Program-made: the position numbers and the translations under genes
Part shown: positions 35,501-49,600 of the stretch, piece by piece
How the letters are laid out: each line of letters begins with the position of its first letter
Position numbering within the stretch: position 1 is the first letter of the stretch
The notes under the pieces: model-generated
The model's input: the letters and a program-made list of their open reading frames with translations, nothing else
Told to the model about the DNA's origin: nothing
Database searches by the model: none
DNA from: Polydactylus sextarius
Taxonomy: Eukaryota > Chordata > Actinopteri > Polynemidae
Length of the DNA stretch: 64,000 nucleotides
Direction of reading: 5' to 3'
NCBI GenBank assembly: GCA_016801845.1
Contig: CM028914.1
Span: 20,287,272 to 20,351,271 of the forward strand

Positions 35501-38500
35501 AGGTTTGGATTCAGGCTGCTGTTGTTCGCACATGTTGTGGTGATATACATTTTAAACATGCTGACAAGAGAAGCTAACAACATATTTACTGAGGGTTCAG
35601 TCAGAATGAAAAGCAAGGTAACTATTACTGTGCAGTGCCACTCTGGTGACATATGGATGGCATTGACACGACTGCTAACTGCCAGGTCCCCGTCTCTGCC
35701 TGTCCTCTGTAATCATTCCCACCCTGTGGGATTGTTGTCTTTTAATGACTTGTTGTTTCTCCCTTGGGTTGTGTCGAAGAAGAGTTTGTCTCTATGTCAT
35801 GGACATCTTGTGAGCTGATGGAAGACATCTTTGGAGATGCAGATGTCTTAAGCAGAAACATTTATTGAAGCTTGTCCAAGGACAATAGAGATGAACGATG
35901 TATGTTGGAGCTGTTTAATGCCACACAATTTTGGTGGGTATTTAACCCCAGACCACGTCAGTCTCACTCAATTAGGGAAATCCTTCATAGAATCACACAC
36001 ACACACAAACACACACAGGCACGCACATACAGACCTATGTGAAACAAACATTAAACATCTAAATACTGAAATCATGTTGTACACAGTCCCAGTACCTGTC
36101 CTACTCAGAGAAGACTGTTACCTTTTTCAGTCAGTCTCTGTCTGTGCAGGTTGTTTCACAACTTTGGTTGACAACAGGGTTTGGCCTTTGTCTTCACAGT
36201 CAAGCCAGAGATAAACAGTGAAATGATGCTTATATTCAGAGACCAGAGAGAGACCTGTGTGGAAACACTCGCTATATAACAGACGAGACCTAACATTCTT
36301 TCACACTCTGGACTTAAAGAAAACATACTGAGATGTTAATCACCCTGTGATGGATGGTCTAAATAATGTGCTGGCTTGTCCTTTTTGTAGTGATGTTGCT
36401 GTTCCCAATTTCAGTAATGACAGTGACACAACATTTGGAAAGAAGCCTCCGTCTTTGTGGCCTCAGTTAATTAGTGGAAGGTTTGAGGGTTGTCTTCGCT
36501 TTGCTTTCGGACAGCTTTTGATCTCATGTCGTGGTTACATTATTAGAAAATAATGGTGATTTAACTTTTGTTGTGATATTTGCGGTTCGTGGTATTTAAG
36601 ATGTGGATTTTGGTATTTCATAATTTGATATGTCTCATCGAACAAACTGTAGACTTTTATTATCGGAATGTTCTCAAGGTTTTTTGTCCTTTTGTTTAAT
36701 GTCAGAAGTCGTCATTAACTACAGTTTTGGAGACTCAGCAGTCGGGCCGGAACAATGAAGATCAACCTCTGTAAATCAGAGGAAGAAACAAGGAAGCATA
36801 ACAAACACACTGCACAATGACTCTTCACATCAGGACAGTCATAATTCATGTGGTGCCCTCCAAGTCGTTACTGTAAATGTCCGCGTTAAATGAGATGAAT
36901 TACTGTTGTAGTCATAACACTGATGCTCAATTCTCTCTTGGAAACAGTGTTTCAACATGGGGTTGTTCTTGTGGTCTGGTGTGTGGTTACAAACAATGAT
37001 CTGGATAATAACTTTGTGTTCTCCTCCTCCTGCAGGCTTCACACAGCCCAGAGAGCCATCAAGCAGACACAAGTGACAGTGCAGAAGATTGGGAAGGAGA
37101 TTGAAGAGAAGCTACGGACGACAGCGACCTGCACAGAGCGGGTGAGAACCGTTGTAAAGCATCAGTTTCCATCGACGTCAGTAACAGTCGAATTTGTTAC
37201 ATCAGCTTCTGCCGAAGTGAAAAGATGACGTGAATTTAATGTTTTTGAAAAATATACCAATATCCGGTGCAATCTGAGATGTTTTCACTGAACATTCATT
37301 AATAACAGAGAACAGTAATCGCTGTGATCAGCGATAATAAGCCTATTGGATTCTCTAATAATAAGCATCAGCACATTAAATTGTGATTGTAAATATGTAT
37401 GTTTTGTAAGTACTTAACAGGATTTGAGAGCTTGTATCGCACAAATCCCCAGGTGTAATTGTAATGTATAGTAATGTAATTATACACTTGTGACAGTTAG
37501 TGTATCTTTCTACTTTGATGGCTCAACTGGAAACTACAGAAACACCGTGCCTGCCTAAATGATAACACTCTGACTGAAATCCACTGTTTGTGTTTCCACC
37601 TCTTGTCATATACCGTGATCCGAAGTAAAAGCAAGAAAGCATATTTAACATTTTTGGAGTTGGCAGCCACACAGCTGTGAAAACGCAGAGCTGATCCCTG
37701 GTTTGACATTGTGTTTATTGTAAACAGTCACTTCAAAAGCATCTTCTCTGCTGTGCTGTTATAAAAGCCCTGAGGCAGTGACAAGTCAGTGTTTTCATCC
37801 TCCAGGTAAAAAGGATTCTTCTGGTCACAGAATTACATAGCTGACGTGCTGAAATTCATTCAGGACAGATGGGATGTTTTTGTGTTCACACTGAGTTTAA
37901 TATCCATGCGAGCGTGTTGTGTATGTGTTATTGCACAGACACCGTATTTGACGTTTTGTGAGTGTCTCTGTGGACAGCTGTTCCAGCTGTCGCTTTCCAT
38001 CATTGTCTCCTGCTTTTGATATGGCTCATTTTCTCTGTTCCTTTCCCCAGACTTCACCCTACCTATTGAAGCAGCTTCACTACAGCCTTCTCTAGCTTCC
38101 CCACAAAAACATTGAGGCTCCTTTCTTTTGCCACAAAGGATCCCTTTCAAAAACGTGTCTCTGATATTTCCCCCTCAGTGAAACATTCATTAAAACCCCT
38201 TTCAGAGCTCACATCAGCTAATAAATCACATAATCCTCGTCTTCTACCTTTCTGTAAAAAGCCGGCAACTTTGAGTGAGTGGGGCATTGTGTGGCTCTTC
38301 TAAGGGTTTCCCTCATTGCCTTTGGAGAGCTCTGTACGATCCTTCTGTGCACGTCACAGTGAGCGTGGATCAAAGGAGGACAGAGTGGAGGCCACCAACC
38401 CCAGTGCATGGCCCTTTCACCCTCTCACCCACACTCTGCCATTAATCTGCTGGGTTATAACATGCTCCCCCTACGCCTGCTGCTTATTTACTCAGCTGAC

Positions 38501-41500
38501 CCACTGCTGTTTGATGTTCAGTAGGAGTCAGACAGACCCTGGTGGTGGGTTACAGTCTCTCTCACACACAGACTTTGCATGGCTGTGACCCACTTGTCAA
38601 CTATGCCGCTGAGTGAAAGTGTAGGAGGCTCATGGTTCGTGCCAAAGCCTGTGGTGGTTAACATGCAAGCATCAGGGTGCGACACATTGGAGAGATGGAG
38701 GCTCTATCAGTTCTTCTCTCTGCGACCGATACCCCTGTCTGTTTTTGCCACAAATCCCTCAGAAGTCTTAAAGAAGAAGCATATCTGTGTTTTCTCAGAT
38801 CCCGGCCATGATCACTATCTAAGCATATGCGTGTGAGAGATGCCACAGTCCCTGCTCACTCGCTGCAGGATGAATACCAAAGCTGAATCTCTGTTATCCT
38901 GTGAACAAATTTACTCCTTTCCGTCTTTCTATTTTCCATGTCTTTCTCTGTCCATGATTTTCTTCTTTCCAACTGTTCCACTTCATTCAACTCCTTGTCA
39001 TCATTTGCACAGGCTTCAAATGCCAGCCCTTAAATCTCTCTTTGCATGTTTTGAAGTTAGCGTATCTGCCCAGACTTATCATTTTTCATTGTATAGTTCT
39101 GTTAACGTCCAATCTCCCCCTTCATCTACTGTATACCACATTCACTTGCATCAGTCCATGAATCCTTTGTGCTGTTCCTCATTAGATAGTTAACCCCCTG
39201 CAGACTGCCCCCCTCAAACAGATAGAGATAGAGACATAAGGCCTGATGAAGGGACACCCTGCAGAGAGGGCAACATGTTGACTAATGACCTGCACTCTGA
39301 TGCTGCTGCTGGTCAGGGAGCATGTGGTGAGAGAGACGCCTGTTGAAAGCTGTAGACACATAGAGATAAAAACAGATACTCATCTGGAGTTGATGGACTT
39401 TATTGTGGTCTTGGTTTGTGTTTGAGAAATTGTGAGTCCACACATGTGTCTGTGCCATGATGTTCTAGTTTTATCTTGTGAGTGGCGAGTGGGCACACGT
39501 GGTCATTGCCAGCTACATCCTGTATAGTTATTGCGCAGTTACATATTAATGCTTATTCACATTCTTCCAGCTCAACTAACAGAAATAAACCCTGTCCCAC
39601 TGCCTGCAAACATCCTACCTTGTTATGGCTGTGTACCAAACTCTCTCAGCAGTGATAGGAAACTAATCAGTTGCAGTTATAATATGATGGAGCTGCAATG
39701 GAGACAGGAGACAGAAAATACTGACATATAGCAACTCACATATAGATAAAAGCTCTGTATGAGGCTCCATATGAACTGAGCAAAAAAGTCTGATTTGTTA
39801 AGATATCCGTGTCTTTCTCCTAAATCTAACTGACTTATTCTACTGTCACATCATGTCCAAACATCCCATCACAAACACCCAACATCATGTAAAAGGAATC
39901 CAGCCATTATGAACCTTATTAACTGAATATATTTACTCGGTGGTGTGATAAGTAAAAATGTCTTTTAATGGTGTGATTTGCTCAGCTCTCACAGGTGCAA
40001 ATAAAAAAGTCTGAAAAGGCACTGTCAATCAGGCACAGTACACACACACACACACACACGGCTGTGAGCAAAAGGTTTAATCAGGGAAAATAAGTGGAAA
40101 GCCATGTGTGTGGGCGGACCTGGGTTTTGGACGGTCTTTTAATACATCCATGGAGAGAGATGAGGTTGTGGCATTAACAAAATGTAGAAGGATATGGAGA
40201 AGAAAAACAGAGCAAACCAAAAACATGTTCTGGGAGAGGATTCAATGAAAGAAATGGGAAAGAGCATATTACCACTTGTTTTTATGTGTGACATTAAAAA
40301 TTGTGTGACAGATCCTTGACATAATTTGAACTGAGGACATCCTATCCTACACCCTGTTACACACCTTAGCCAGCTCCAACTCAGACTGCCTCATTACATC
40401 ATTATTAGTTTGTACAAGCAAATGTTTTATGTGTCAGACTTTATTAGCAGGAAAAGCACAGTTGTAACTCTCAACAGTAATGAATGGAGGTAAGCTGTGC
40501 CAGTGAGCAGGCATGTGTAATAGACACTGGAACTGCAGCAGCTGAACAGAACATGGCTCTCAATAATTTTATTCGTGTTCTGCCCTTTTGAAAAGGTCTT
40601 TAACAAAATATGATTGAAATACTGTGATATAGAGGCTTAATTCAGTCCTGCTGCTCCCTGACCAGATCTGTGGAACCATTGCCACCATCGGTCCGGATTT
40701 GACACTCATCTTAAAGTCTCATCTCATCACATCTTAACAGAACAGCTGCTCGCATGCTAACAGCCAGAACTCCACACCAGTTAACCCACAGCCAGTCGTT
40801 CCCATGACTTGGCCTCATTACTAAACCTTTTCACCAGTAACGCTGAGCTCAGGGATCAGTAAGATGTTTTGAATAGTGAAATCATCCTCCATCTTTCTTG
40901 TCGTTAGTTGTTGACAATGGATTCTGGTTTGGTAATAGCAAGTAATGGATGTGTATTAAATCACTGCAGTTTGGGATCAGCCTGTGGAAACAGATTTTTT
41001 TTAGGCAGCTAGTATGAATTTGGGTTCTTTATGAGGGGAAATAAACATTACAAATATCGTGACCATATACATCCGCTTTTGTTTTTTTTTTTTTCCCTTA
41101 TCATTCTCATCTGTATCTCTCTTTGATCTGAACAGAAGAAAGAGCGGGAATGCATGCAGCTGCGTATTGCTGTGCTGCGTAGTGAGCTGCAGCGGCAGAG
41201 GAAGGCACTCGGCAGGGAGATAGACCTGCGGCAGAAGGAGACGGCGCAGCTTCAGAAGAAAGGTAAAGCAAATGTCTAATGAACCTGTTAACACCACAGC
41301 AAGTTTTGTTCTCTGTAATGTCTGTCTGTAACGAAGTGACGGGTGAGGCAATTGATACTTGATGGGTATTCATTACTCTATGGATTAGGTTAAAGGTGAA
41401 ATAATAAGTTGATTAAACCATATAACTACAATTTAACTCCCCCAAGTGAAAACCCATGCTGCATCAGAAAAAAGTGGCTTTCAGCCTCAAGCAACTGAGC

Positions 41501-44500
41501 CAACAATGTAAATGTTGTATACAGTCAGTCTACAAAGTCAGAGTCCTTATTGCTCGAACTAAATGTGTGAATCACATCAGCTAATCAGAGTCCCTTTGCA
41601 ACCCTTTGTCTCATGCATTAGCCAAACCCAGCTTATGTAAGAAGTCTTAATACAATAGTGAAAACACATGCAGCAAATCTCTTCAAAATCCCAGATCCTT
41701 TCATGATTAACCACAAAACGCTGCTTCTGCTACTAATTGTAAAGTAGTAGAGGTTGTTACATATATGGGCTGTCAGTACCAACATATGTCAGTACCTGTG
41801 ATCTGTCAGTACCAACATGTGATTTTTAGATAGAAAAATACAGCAAAGTATTAAAATAAGCACTTTAAACCAATTCCTGTTTCATGTCGTTAAGTGCTTT
41901 ATGATTAAAATGGGATTAGATTGGATATTGAATACATTCACAGTGCAGGGTGAAAAATGTATCCGGACATTTAGACTAAGGACAGACACAAAGCTAAGTG
42001 GAGCAAGGGGTTGGCAAACCTGGAGCTAAGTCAAGGAAACCAGATTGGAGGTGTGGGTTAGACCTACTTTGCCCTAAGAAAACACTCCCAACATTTGCTA
42101 TTCACAAAGAGCATCTGCTGATGTGAACCATGCCTCACTAAAAAAGAGATCTCAGAGGGTTTAGGATCAAGGATTGTTGATATGTGTGAAGCTGGAAAAG
42201 GTTCCAAAGTGATTTCAAAGAGTTTATATATTCATCAGTCTACAGTTAGACAAACTGTCTACAAATGGAGAGGATTTAGTTCTTTGGCTTCTCTCCATAA
42301 AAGGGGGCGCTCACATTAGATGGCTCCAAAAACATATGGCAGATGGTAAAAAAAAAGAAGCCCAGAGAAAACATCTAAAGGCTTAACAGAATCATTGGTG
42401 CTGGTTAACATCTCTGTTCATAAGTCTACCACACGCAAATCATGGTGCATGGCAGGACACTGCTGAGGGAGCTGCTGTCCTCCCAAAAATAACATCACAT
42501 TCACGCCTGAAGTTTTCCACAGCGCTACTGGGAAGATGGACTGATGAATCTGAGGTTGAATTGTTTGAGAAGAACATGTAGAGCTACGTGTGGTAGATTA
42601 AAAAGAGCACTTTATATGGTGAACAGTGAAGCACGTTACAGGGAGGATCATGATTTGGGGTCTCGGGCAGTTTACCATTACTGAAGGGAAGAATTCCTAA
42701 GTTTACCTTACAGGATAATGTCAGGATGACTGTGCCTGAACTGAAGCTCAGGAGAAACCTGGTGATACAGCGGCAGAGTAATCCTAAACATTGGTTTAAA
42801 TCTAATACAGAATAACTTCAAACAAACAAAATCCACATTCTGGAGGGTGTCGATCTGAGTCCAGACTTTAACCCAGAGGAGATGCTGTGGAATGAGCTCA
42901 GAGAGTCGTTCACAGCAGACATCCTGAGAATATGTCTGAGCTGAAACAGTTCTGAACAAAGACTGGTCCAACATTCCTCCTGAACACTGTGCAGGTCTGA
43001 TCCACAGCCACTGGAAGAGCTTGTCTGAGGTTATTTCTGCCAAAGCAGGTTTGACCGGGTATTAAATCCAAGATTTCACTTAGTTTTTCCACCAGCACTG
43101 TGAATGTTTATTGGGTTTGTTCAATAACGACATGAACAATTACAATTATTTGAGTGTTATTAGTTTAAACACATTGTGTCTGTCAATACTTGCAACTTAG
43201 ATTAAGCTCATAGTATATTTATGATCAGTTAAAGAAGAAAACCAGATGATTTGCTTACTTCTTCTTGCCAATGTAATTCAGAAACCCTTCCAGATGCAAA
43301 GCTGGTGGACATACATCACTCCATAAATTCAGTTTTTGTGATAACGTTGATAATTTCTCTTCGATTGTTGAGATGCGCCATGTTGGTTTGAATATGTGAT
43401 TTTTGTTGTTCCAGTTTTAAACACCAGCAGCAGGTAGACTGTGAGGCCCTGTGTTACCTGCTCACTGCGGAGTACAGTCGAGTACAGTAAAGAGTGTTGT
43501 CACATACAGGAAACCTCAGTCACACTCCCAGTCAGAGGATTGGAGTCACTCAACACACACGCATGCATGTGCACACACACACGTACAGTATATAGAGCCA
43601 TTCCTGTGGTTTGTGCAGCCCGTGCCAGGCCACTAAAAGAACAGTGTTTGTGCAGTGCTGTCATTTCGTTAACCCTGTGAAGTCTGCACCACTTTACTCT
43701 GATGTCTGAGAGCTGAGAAGTGTTTTACTGCTGCCTGTTACTTCTTCATAGGGAAATAAAAGACTTATGAAAAGAGAGTGTTAGTGAAGCTTTGGTTATA
43801 TAAATATATATACACATATGCACATGTATGCAAGAGCAGTTGCACCTTAATACTTGTGTGGCTTTTATGATTGCGAGTACGCTCAAGTAGTTATATTGTA
43901 ATTTCAGTGTGATTTGGGCGGCTGTGGTGCATGAGCTCTGTTTTTTTTTCTTCTTTAGTTTCCAGTTGGGTTTTGTGCTTCTCATGGTGCTTGTGAAAAT
44001 GAAGTTTAATAGTTAGAAAAGCTCATAGAGAACTAAGCAACAACATACACCTACTATATTGCACAGTTAGCCTGTTCCCATGCAGCACTGAGTAGATGTG
44101 GCTTGGGTTTGCTGTCATCAGCAGTGGTGTTTGTCTTAAAGCAGACCAGATGCTCTCTTCAGGAACCTTTTGTCTGTACAATCAACTCACTGTTTGGCCA
44201 AAGGGCAGGGCATATCCCTGAGCCACCAACCCGAGGTGAGGATTGTCAATGATTAGCTCAAAGCCCGTGCATGAATGAAGGCATCCAAACTCACTCAGAG
44301 ACACGACACTAAGAGGGTCGGAGGGAGAAATTTCCTTTTGTGCCGCAGCTCTAAAAAAATGGCCGTTAATCCCCGGCCTCTTTACCTGTCACCACTCCAT
44401 CTACCGGCAAAACAAAAGTCACTGCACTCTGTCTATGAGGCTCTTTTTTCCTAACTGGACAGGTGCTTATTAAGAAACAGAAGAAAAAATTCCTACAGCT

Positions 44501-46566
44501 GCTTAAAGTAGGGGAAAAGGTTTTTTAGGATAAATTGAAATGCTCTAGCTGACATCTTGTTGTTTTTTTCCACCCCCAAATCATAACTCATAACTCAAAA
44601 ACCAAAAACCATATGCTGTGGAGCCTCGCTGCACTCCCAGCTTGTTGTTTAAGTTTTCTAATCAGCCTGCACATATTCATTTGTTTCACAAATGGAAAAA
44701 AAGCCTGCATTAATTATAGACAGGATACTCTTGAAGACAGGTGTTTATAGTACTTCATACAGCAGCTGATTTTGTGTCTGATTATATTTAGGTTGGCACC
44801 ACGATGTGTTTGTTTCATCTGATCTCATCTTTCATTTTAGAGACGGATACAATTTTATCAATTGTAACTAAAATTCCAATTTTGATTTTCTTTCCCACAC
44901 AAGCAAAATTAGACCCATTCATCTAATAATACTAAACAGGCAAACTGGTGGCTGAGGACTGATGATTTATATACACTTTTAATGTCAATATTGTTTCAAT
45001 TAGAAGCAAGTGTTTAATTTGCAAGGTTTTCACACATTCCTCTTCTTATGAGACACAGGTTTCTTTGTAGGTTTTATTGACAGTTTAACGGTATGTGTAA
45101 GTACATCGCTATGCAATACATCCCCAGAGGGCATCTCGTATGGACTTAATCTCCTCTCTTCGTTACGCTCTTTAGAGTCATCTGTACCTAGCCGTGTGGT
45201 CTTCTCATCTCTCGCACATTCATAGAGCCCATTAGCAAATAACTCTTATCAACAGGTTATTCCCAGGGAACTGGCCTCTCAAAACAAATGGTGCTGAAAA
45301 TCCAAACATACGACACTGGTGGTTCTGCAGTGTGTGTGTGTGTGTGTGTATGAGCGAGCAGATAAAGACGAGATGAAAGGTGAAAGGTGTCTGCATTTTT
45401 TTGTAAAGTAGCTATTAGCATGTTGCTGCAGACTTGCCGATGCCTGTTGTGTGTACTTTTTTTTCATATCTCCCTGCTCCGTATTTACCGTCCTGGACAG
45501 TGTTAGGATAATAATCACTGAATAACATAAGCAGTCGGCATCATCGTGACGACAGGTTAACAACTAGCTGCTCGATGCCCGCTGATTTACAGTGTTGGCA
45601 GTGAAATCATAGCAGGGAGTAGCTGTTGTTTCTCCTCCTCTGAAAATGCTCACCGACTCACACTAAGTCCACTGCAGGTTTTACACAAACCATAAGCTTG
45701 GACACATAAGAATGACCACCATTTTTTTTTTTTTTTTTGCATTTTACCGCTGAGAATTTAAAATAAAAGTCTGTCTTTTCTGCTTCAAGAATTAATGGGT
45801 TTGGTTTTGGTGGGGTCACACTCTTGTCACAATTTCCTCCTGTCTAATTTCCCTCTTTCCACCTTGAGCAGGCGACATAAATCAGACCAGTGAACGGCGT
45901 TTATTGTACTTAGTAATGGTAGTTATTCTCACGCTCTGTAACACAGCCAGGGCTCCTGAGCAATAAATGTCAGTGGTTGGGTTTCTCAAGTGTAAGGAAC
46001 TCAGTGGTGTGAAGGTATGGAGTGTGGAGGTATTTGTCACCTCAGAGAAAAGGTCTCACATTGAAGCTATCATCATTAGGGCTCCTTTAGCAGCAGCTTC
46101 ACACATTTACATCCTTCAGCTGGCTGCTATCTTGACTCAGGATAAGGGTTGACAGGTACTGCAGTCCAGCACCCTGCCTAATGACTCACTAGGATTTCTT
46201 TCTACCCATTTCCTGACTACTCAGTCTCTACACCACAGTCAAGCCTTTTCCTTATATAACACAAGGAGCCTTGATTTAAAATCAAGGCCGTTCTAATTGT
46301 TTTTCCAGTTGGAAACAAATATATGTTCTCAATCACTATGTCCGTTTAAACATTTCCACATAACATGTAACAACTAAAAAGTTGTGGCTTCAGGTGAAGA
46401 GACAGAACGAGAAGCTTTAACATCGAGTGGGAGGTTGGAATAGAACCACTGCTCCATTGTATTGAAAGGAAAAAGTTATAATGAGCTGCCAGACTGACTT
46501 AAAAAGAATCAGAAATACCTACCTCACTGATCTCTGGGAGGAATTCGATAATAAATAAAACTCTCT

Positions 46567-46604
<38 letters not shown>

Positions 46605-49600
46605 CGTTAACAGAGTTAAATTACAGATTATAGGAAGACTAAGACAAAGGAAAAACCTGAAATTGTAAATACTGAAAATCCATCTCTCATGTTTAATATG
46701 GAACATCACCTGTCACCACACAAACAACCCTCATGATGCTGCCATGTTGCATGCTGTAGTTTGTCTGGGATGCAAACTGGAACAAACTAGAGGGATGACA
46801 GCATGAAAAAAAACGATGGATGGAACAAGCTAAAGGTTATAACTGGGCATTACATGAAAGCAAGACTGCAGCACATGCAAACGCAGTCAGTGTTAAAATA
46901 TGTTTTCATGTCATCACTCACAGCAGATAGCCTCTGATCTCTGTCTGAAACAATCTGTCTACTAAGCTAATCTGATGGAGATACCTCTGAGCGCCTCTTC
47001 TCTGTCCTCCGCTCTGACGCTCTGTTCACCCTCACCATAGCAGTCTGTACAACGTGCGTGTGCGTGGAAATATGTGATAAAGCGTTGGTCTTGTCTTTCA
47101 TCTTATCACACATGTGATTTGATCATCCCTCTTGACTGGGGGTAGATCTCTGTTTTAGATTAGAGCTAAATTAGAACCTGAATCATCAAATGTCTGAAAA
47201 AGTGTGTGTGTAAGTTTTTTTTTTTTTTTTTTTTTTTTTATAGACAGGCCCTAAACCCAAGTCATCGTAAAAGACTTTCTTTTTTGATTCTTTTAGAAGA
47301 ATTCAGATGATCACAATGAATGAGGTTTTTAAGATTTGAACAGCAATTGGAAAAGGTTTCATGTTTGAAAGAAAAGCTGATTAACATAGATAGAGCATAG
47401 AAAGATGGATAGATTGATGAATACTTTATTAATCCCAAAAGGAAATTAAAGCATCCAGTTGCTTACACAAAAAGATATTATTATTATAAAATAAAATCAT
47501 CAACAGAAGAAGACTTAAGTGACTTAAAAAATGTAAAGATAAAAAACAAAATATAAACTATAAAATATAAAACGGAAAAAATTACAAGTAGCACAAAAGA
47601 ATGTATCAAGTACGACAGTGCAAAAGGTGCAAGTTGAACTGTTTCTCGCTGCTTTCACACGTCAATGCATGTGTTGTGTTTGTGTTGTGTGTATGATATA
47701 ATACACCAGAATATATAAATTCTATTTAACCATACAACACAAATGGTTTTCTTGTTATATTAGTTATTGATTGTTAATTGCGATTAGGGGGCCCGTGGTT
47801 AAAATATGTGAAAAGAAACACTGAGGAATCATGGGTAAATGCCGTATTTTTGCTTGCAACATATTTTTTCTCTTCAGGATTTAGTAAAAAGCAGGACTAT
47901 TCAGCAGAGTCAGAAGTATAGATGTAATTATTATTCCTCATAGTTTTGGCAAACTTCTTCCTCTATACACCCTTCAATTTAATCCAATTTAATATGTTTA
48001 GATGTTAAATTTCAAGATCCAAAAGGAATCTTCTCATCACATGACTGCGTCGTGGCACTGACTTGATTCTCACGTCCTCCTCCACGCGTTTGCTCTTCCC
48101 CATGTCTCACAGACTCAGGCCAGCTGCCTAGAAGAACATCCTCTTTACTGATATTTACATTTACAGTCTGAACATAAAGCATATGTGATTTTTGGCATGA
48201 AGATCTTCGCTTTGTGGCTCTGCTCTCTCTTCATCACAGCTGCAGCCCTTACACAGGTGCACCTGATGGTCAGCTTCATGGTACTCTGAGTCTAATGTTT
48301 TAAAATGATCATCATGGGCCCCATAATATGTTTTTATACGCCTTTTCTTTTTTCAGCTTCCAAGATGTAGCAACAAACAAGCAAACGCTGTCTTCTGTTG
48401 ATTCTGCAGTGAGAAAAATACAGCAAAGAGAAATATTGTTCTACTCTGAATCTCTGACCTCCTATTTATTTGTAATAGGATCATATTTAATAATTGAAAA
48501 TAATAATATAATAATAATAATAGAATAATAATAAAAACCCATTAGACATCTTCTAACTGAAAACAAAAGCACAACATTATTTTTCATAAATGTTTTTTTG
48601 TGTGTGTGTTACACTAAATGAAACCTCTTGTTATCAAAAGCTTGTGTTGCCATAAGTCATATCTCTGTTGCATTTGACTGCTCATACACCACATGTGATG
48701 TTGGATGAACACAAATTATAGAAATATTCTGTTATAACCCTAAATTATACTTGGCTTCTTTCTGGTTTCGTGCTACACTGAGTTATTGTGAACTTGCCAA
48801 TATTGCGGTTGCACAACTTCCACAAGCTGTATCATCGCTGTCCCTTATCTGTCTGATTTAATTTATTTGCCCAGCTCTGTATTTACAGAGTCTGACAAAT
48901 CCTGTAATTTGCATACATATGTTGTTTAGTTTTATGTGGTGTCAAAAGGAAATGGTTTTGGCCTGATCAAAAGAGCTGTTTGATCTTGCTCATGTTTTAA
49001 CAGTGGATGGCAGCCACCCAAACACAGGCCCACCTGGCTGTTCAGATGTTGTAGAACAGAACACACACCTGATAATTTCCCTTTTTTTTTCTGTCTGTCT
49101 TTATCAGAGGAAGCGTTCGCTGCTCAGCATGAGAGTCTGAAGGAAGAGAAAGAGTCCTTAACCAAGCTGCAGAAGGAATGCACTGCCAAGAGGTATGTGT
49201 GAACCTGTAATTTACTATGATGTTATTTCTGCATAGAAAACACTTTTTTAGTGCATCCATCAGCTGTTACCCAGGGCCCAATGAATGAGGTGACTGTATT
49301 GCTCTATTGTATTAAATTGTGATGAGATTACACCCTGCCTCCCACCTTGCTCTCTTCAAAAACAAAAGGAATGTTTTTGCGGCCGATGCTGCGTGTTTGT
49401 GTTTTCAGACGCTGCACATTGTCCTAAAAACCCTGTAAGTCGTTGTTTGCCTTCGTCCGTGGAAAGGCGTGTGCAGACGGTCCTGACCCTGGGTACAGCT
49501 TTGTTTGTTTGAGAAGAACCTGGCAATCGCTGTGGGTAAACCAGAGCTCTGGGAAGGCCAGTCGGCTCCAAGAGACCTAGCAAACAGGAAATTAACAAAG

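Larger units (their letters stand above)
28873..37035 (+). other. uvrag intron 6 (8.2 kb)
   Basis: It holds a CTCF-like site at 29112-29125, a MITE-like element with a (TA)n array at 29445-29841, and a good CTCF motif at 34587-34600. The longest open frame (35351-35818, 155 codons) has no recognised similarity. Much of 30000-36900 looks like unique sequence; I cannot judge conservation by eye. Confidence 0.5.
43273..49107 (+). other. Rest of uvrag intron 8
   Basis: Intron 8 is 41263-49107. This part holds a (TG)n tract at about 45331-45348, poly-T runs at about 45722-45738 and 47217-47239, an (AC)n tract at 46567-46603, a retroposon tail at about 47400-47660, and an AATA/ATA-rich patch near 48490-48530. 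No gene recognised. Confidence 0.5.

Noticed and set aside
35351..35818. Open frame of 155 codons, the longest in the window, in uvrag intron 6
   Set aside because: No recognised domain or similarity, no promoter, poly(A) or splice context. An open frame of this length is plausible by chance in 64 kb read in six frames.
42708..43043. Minus-strand frame of 111 codons
   Set aside because: It is the antisense shadow of the plus-strand Tc1 transposase remnant.
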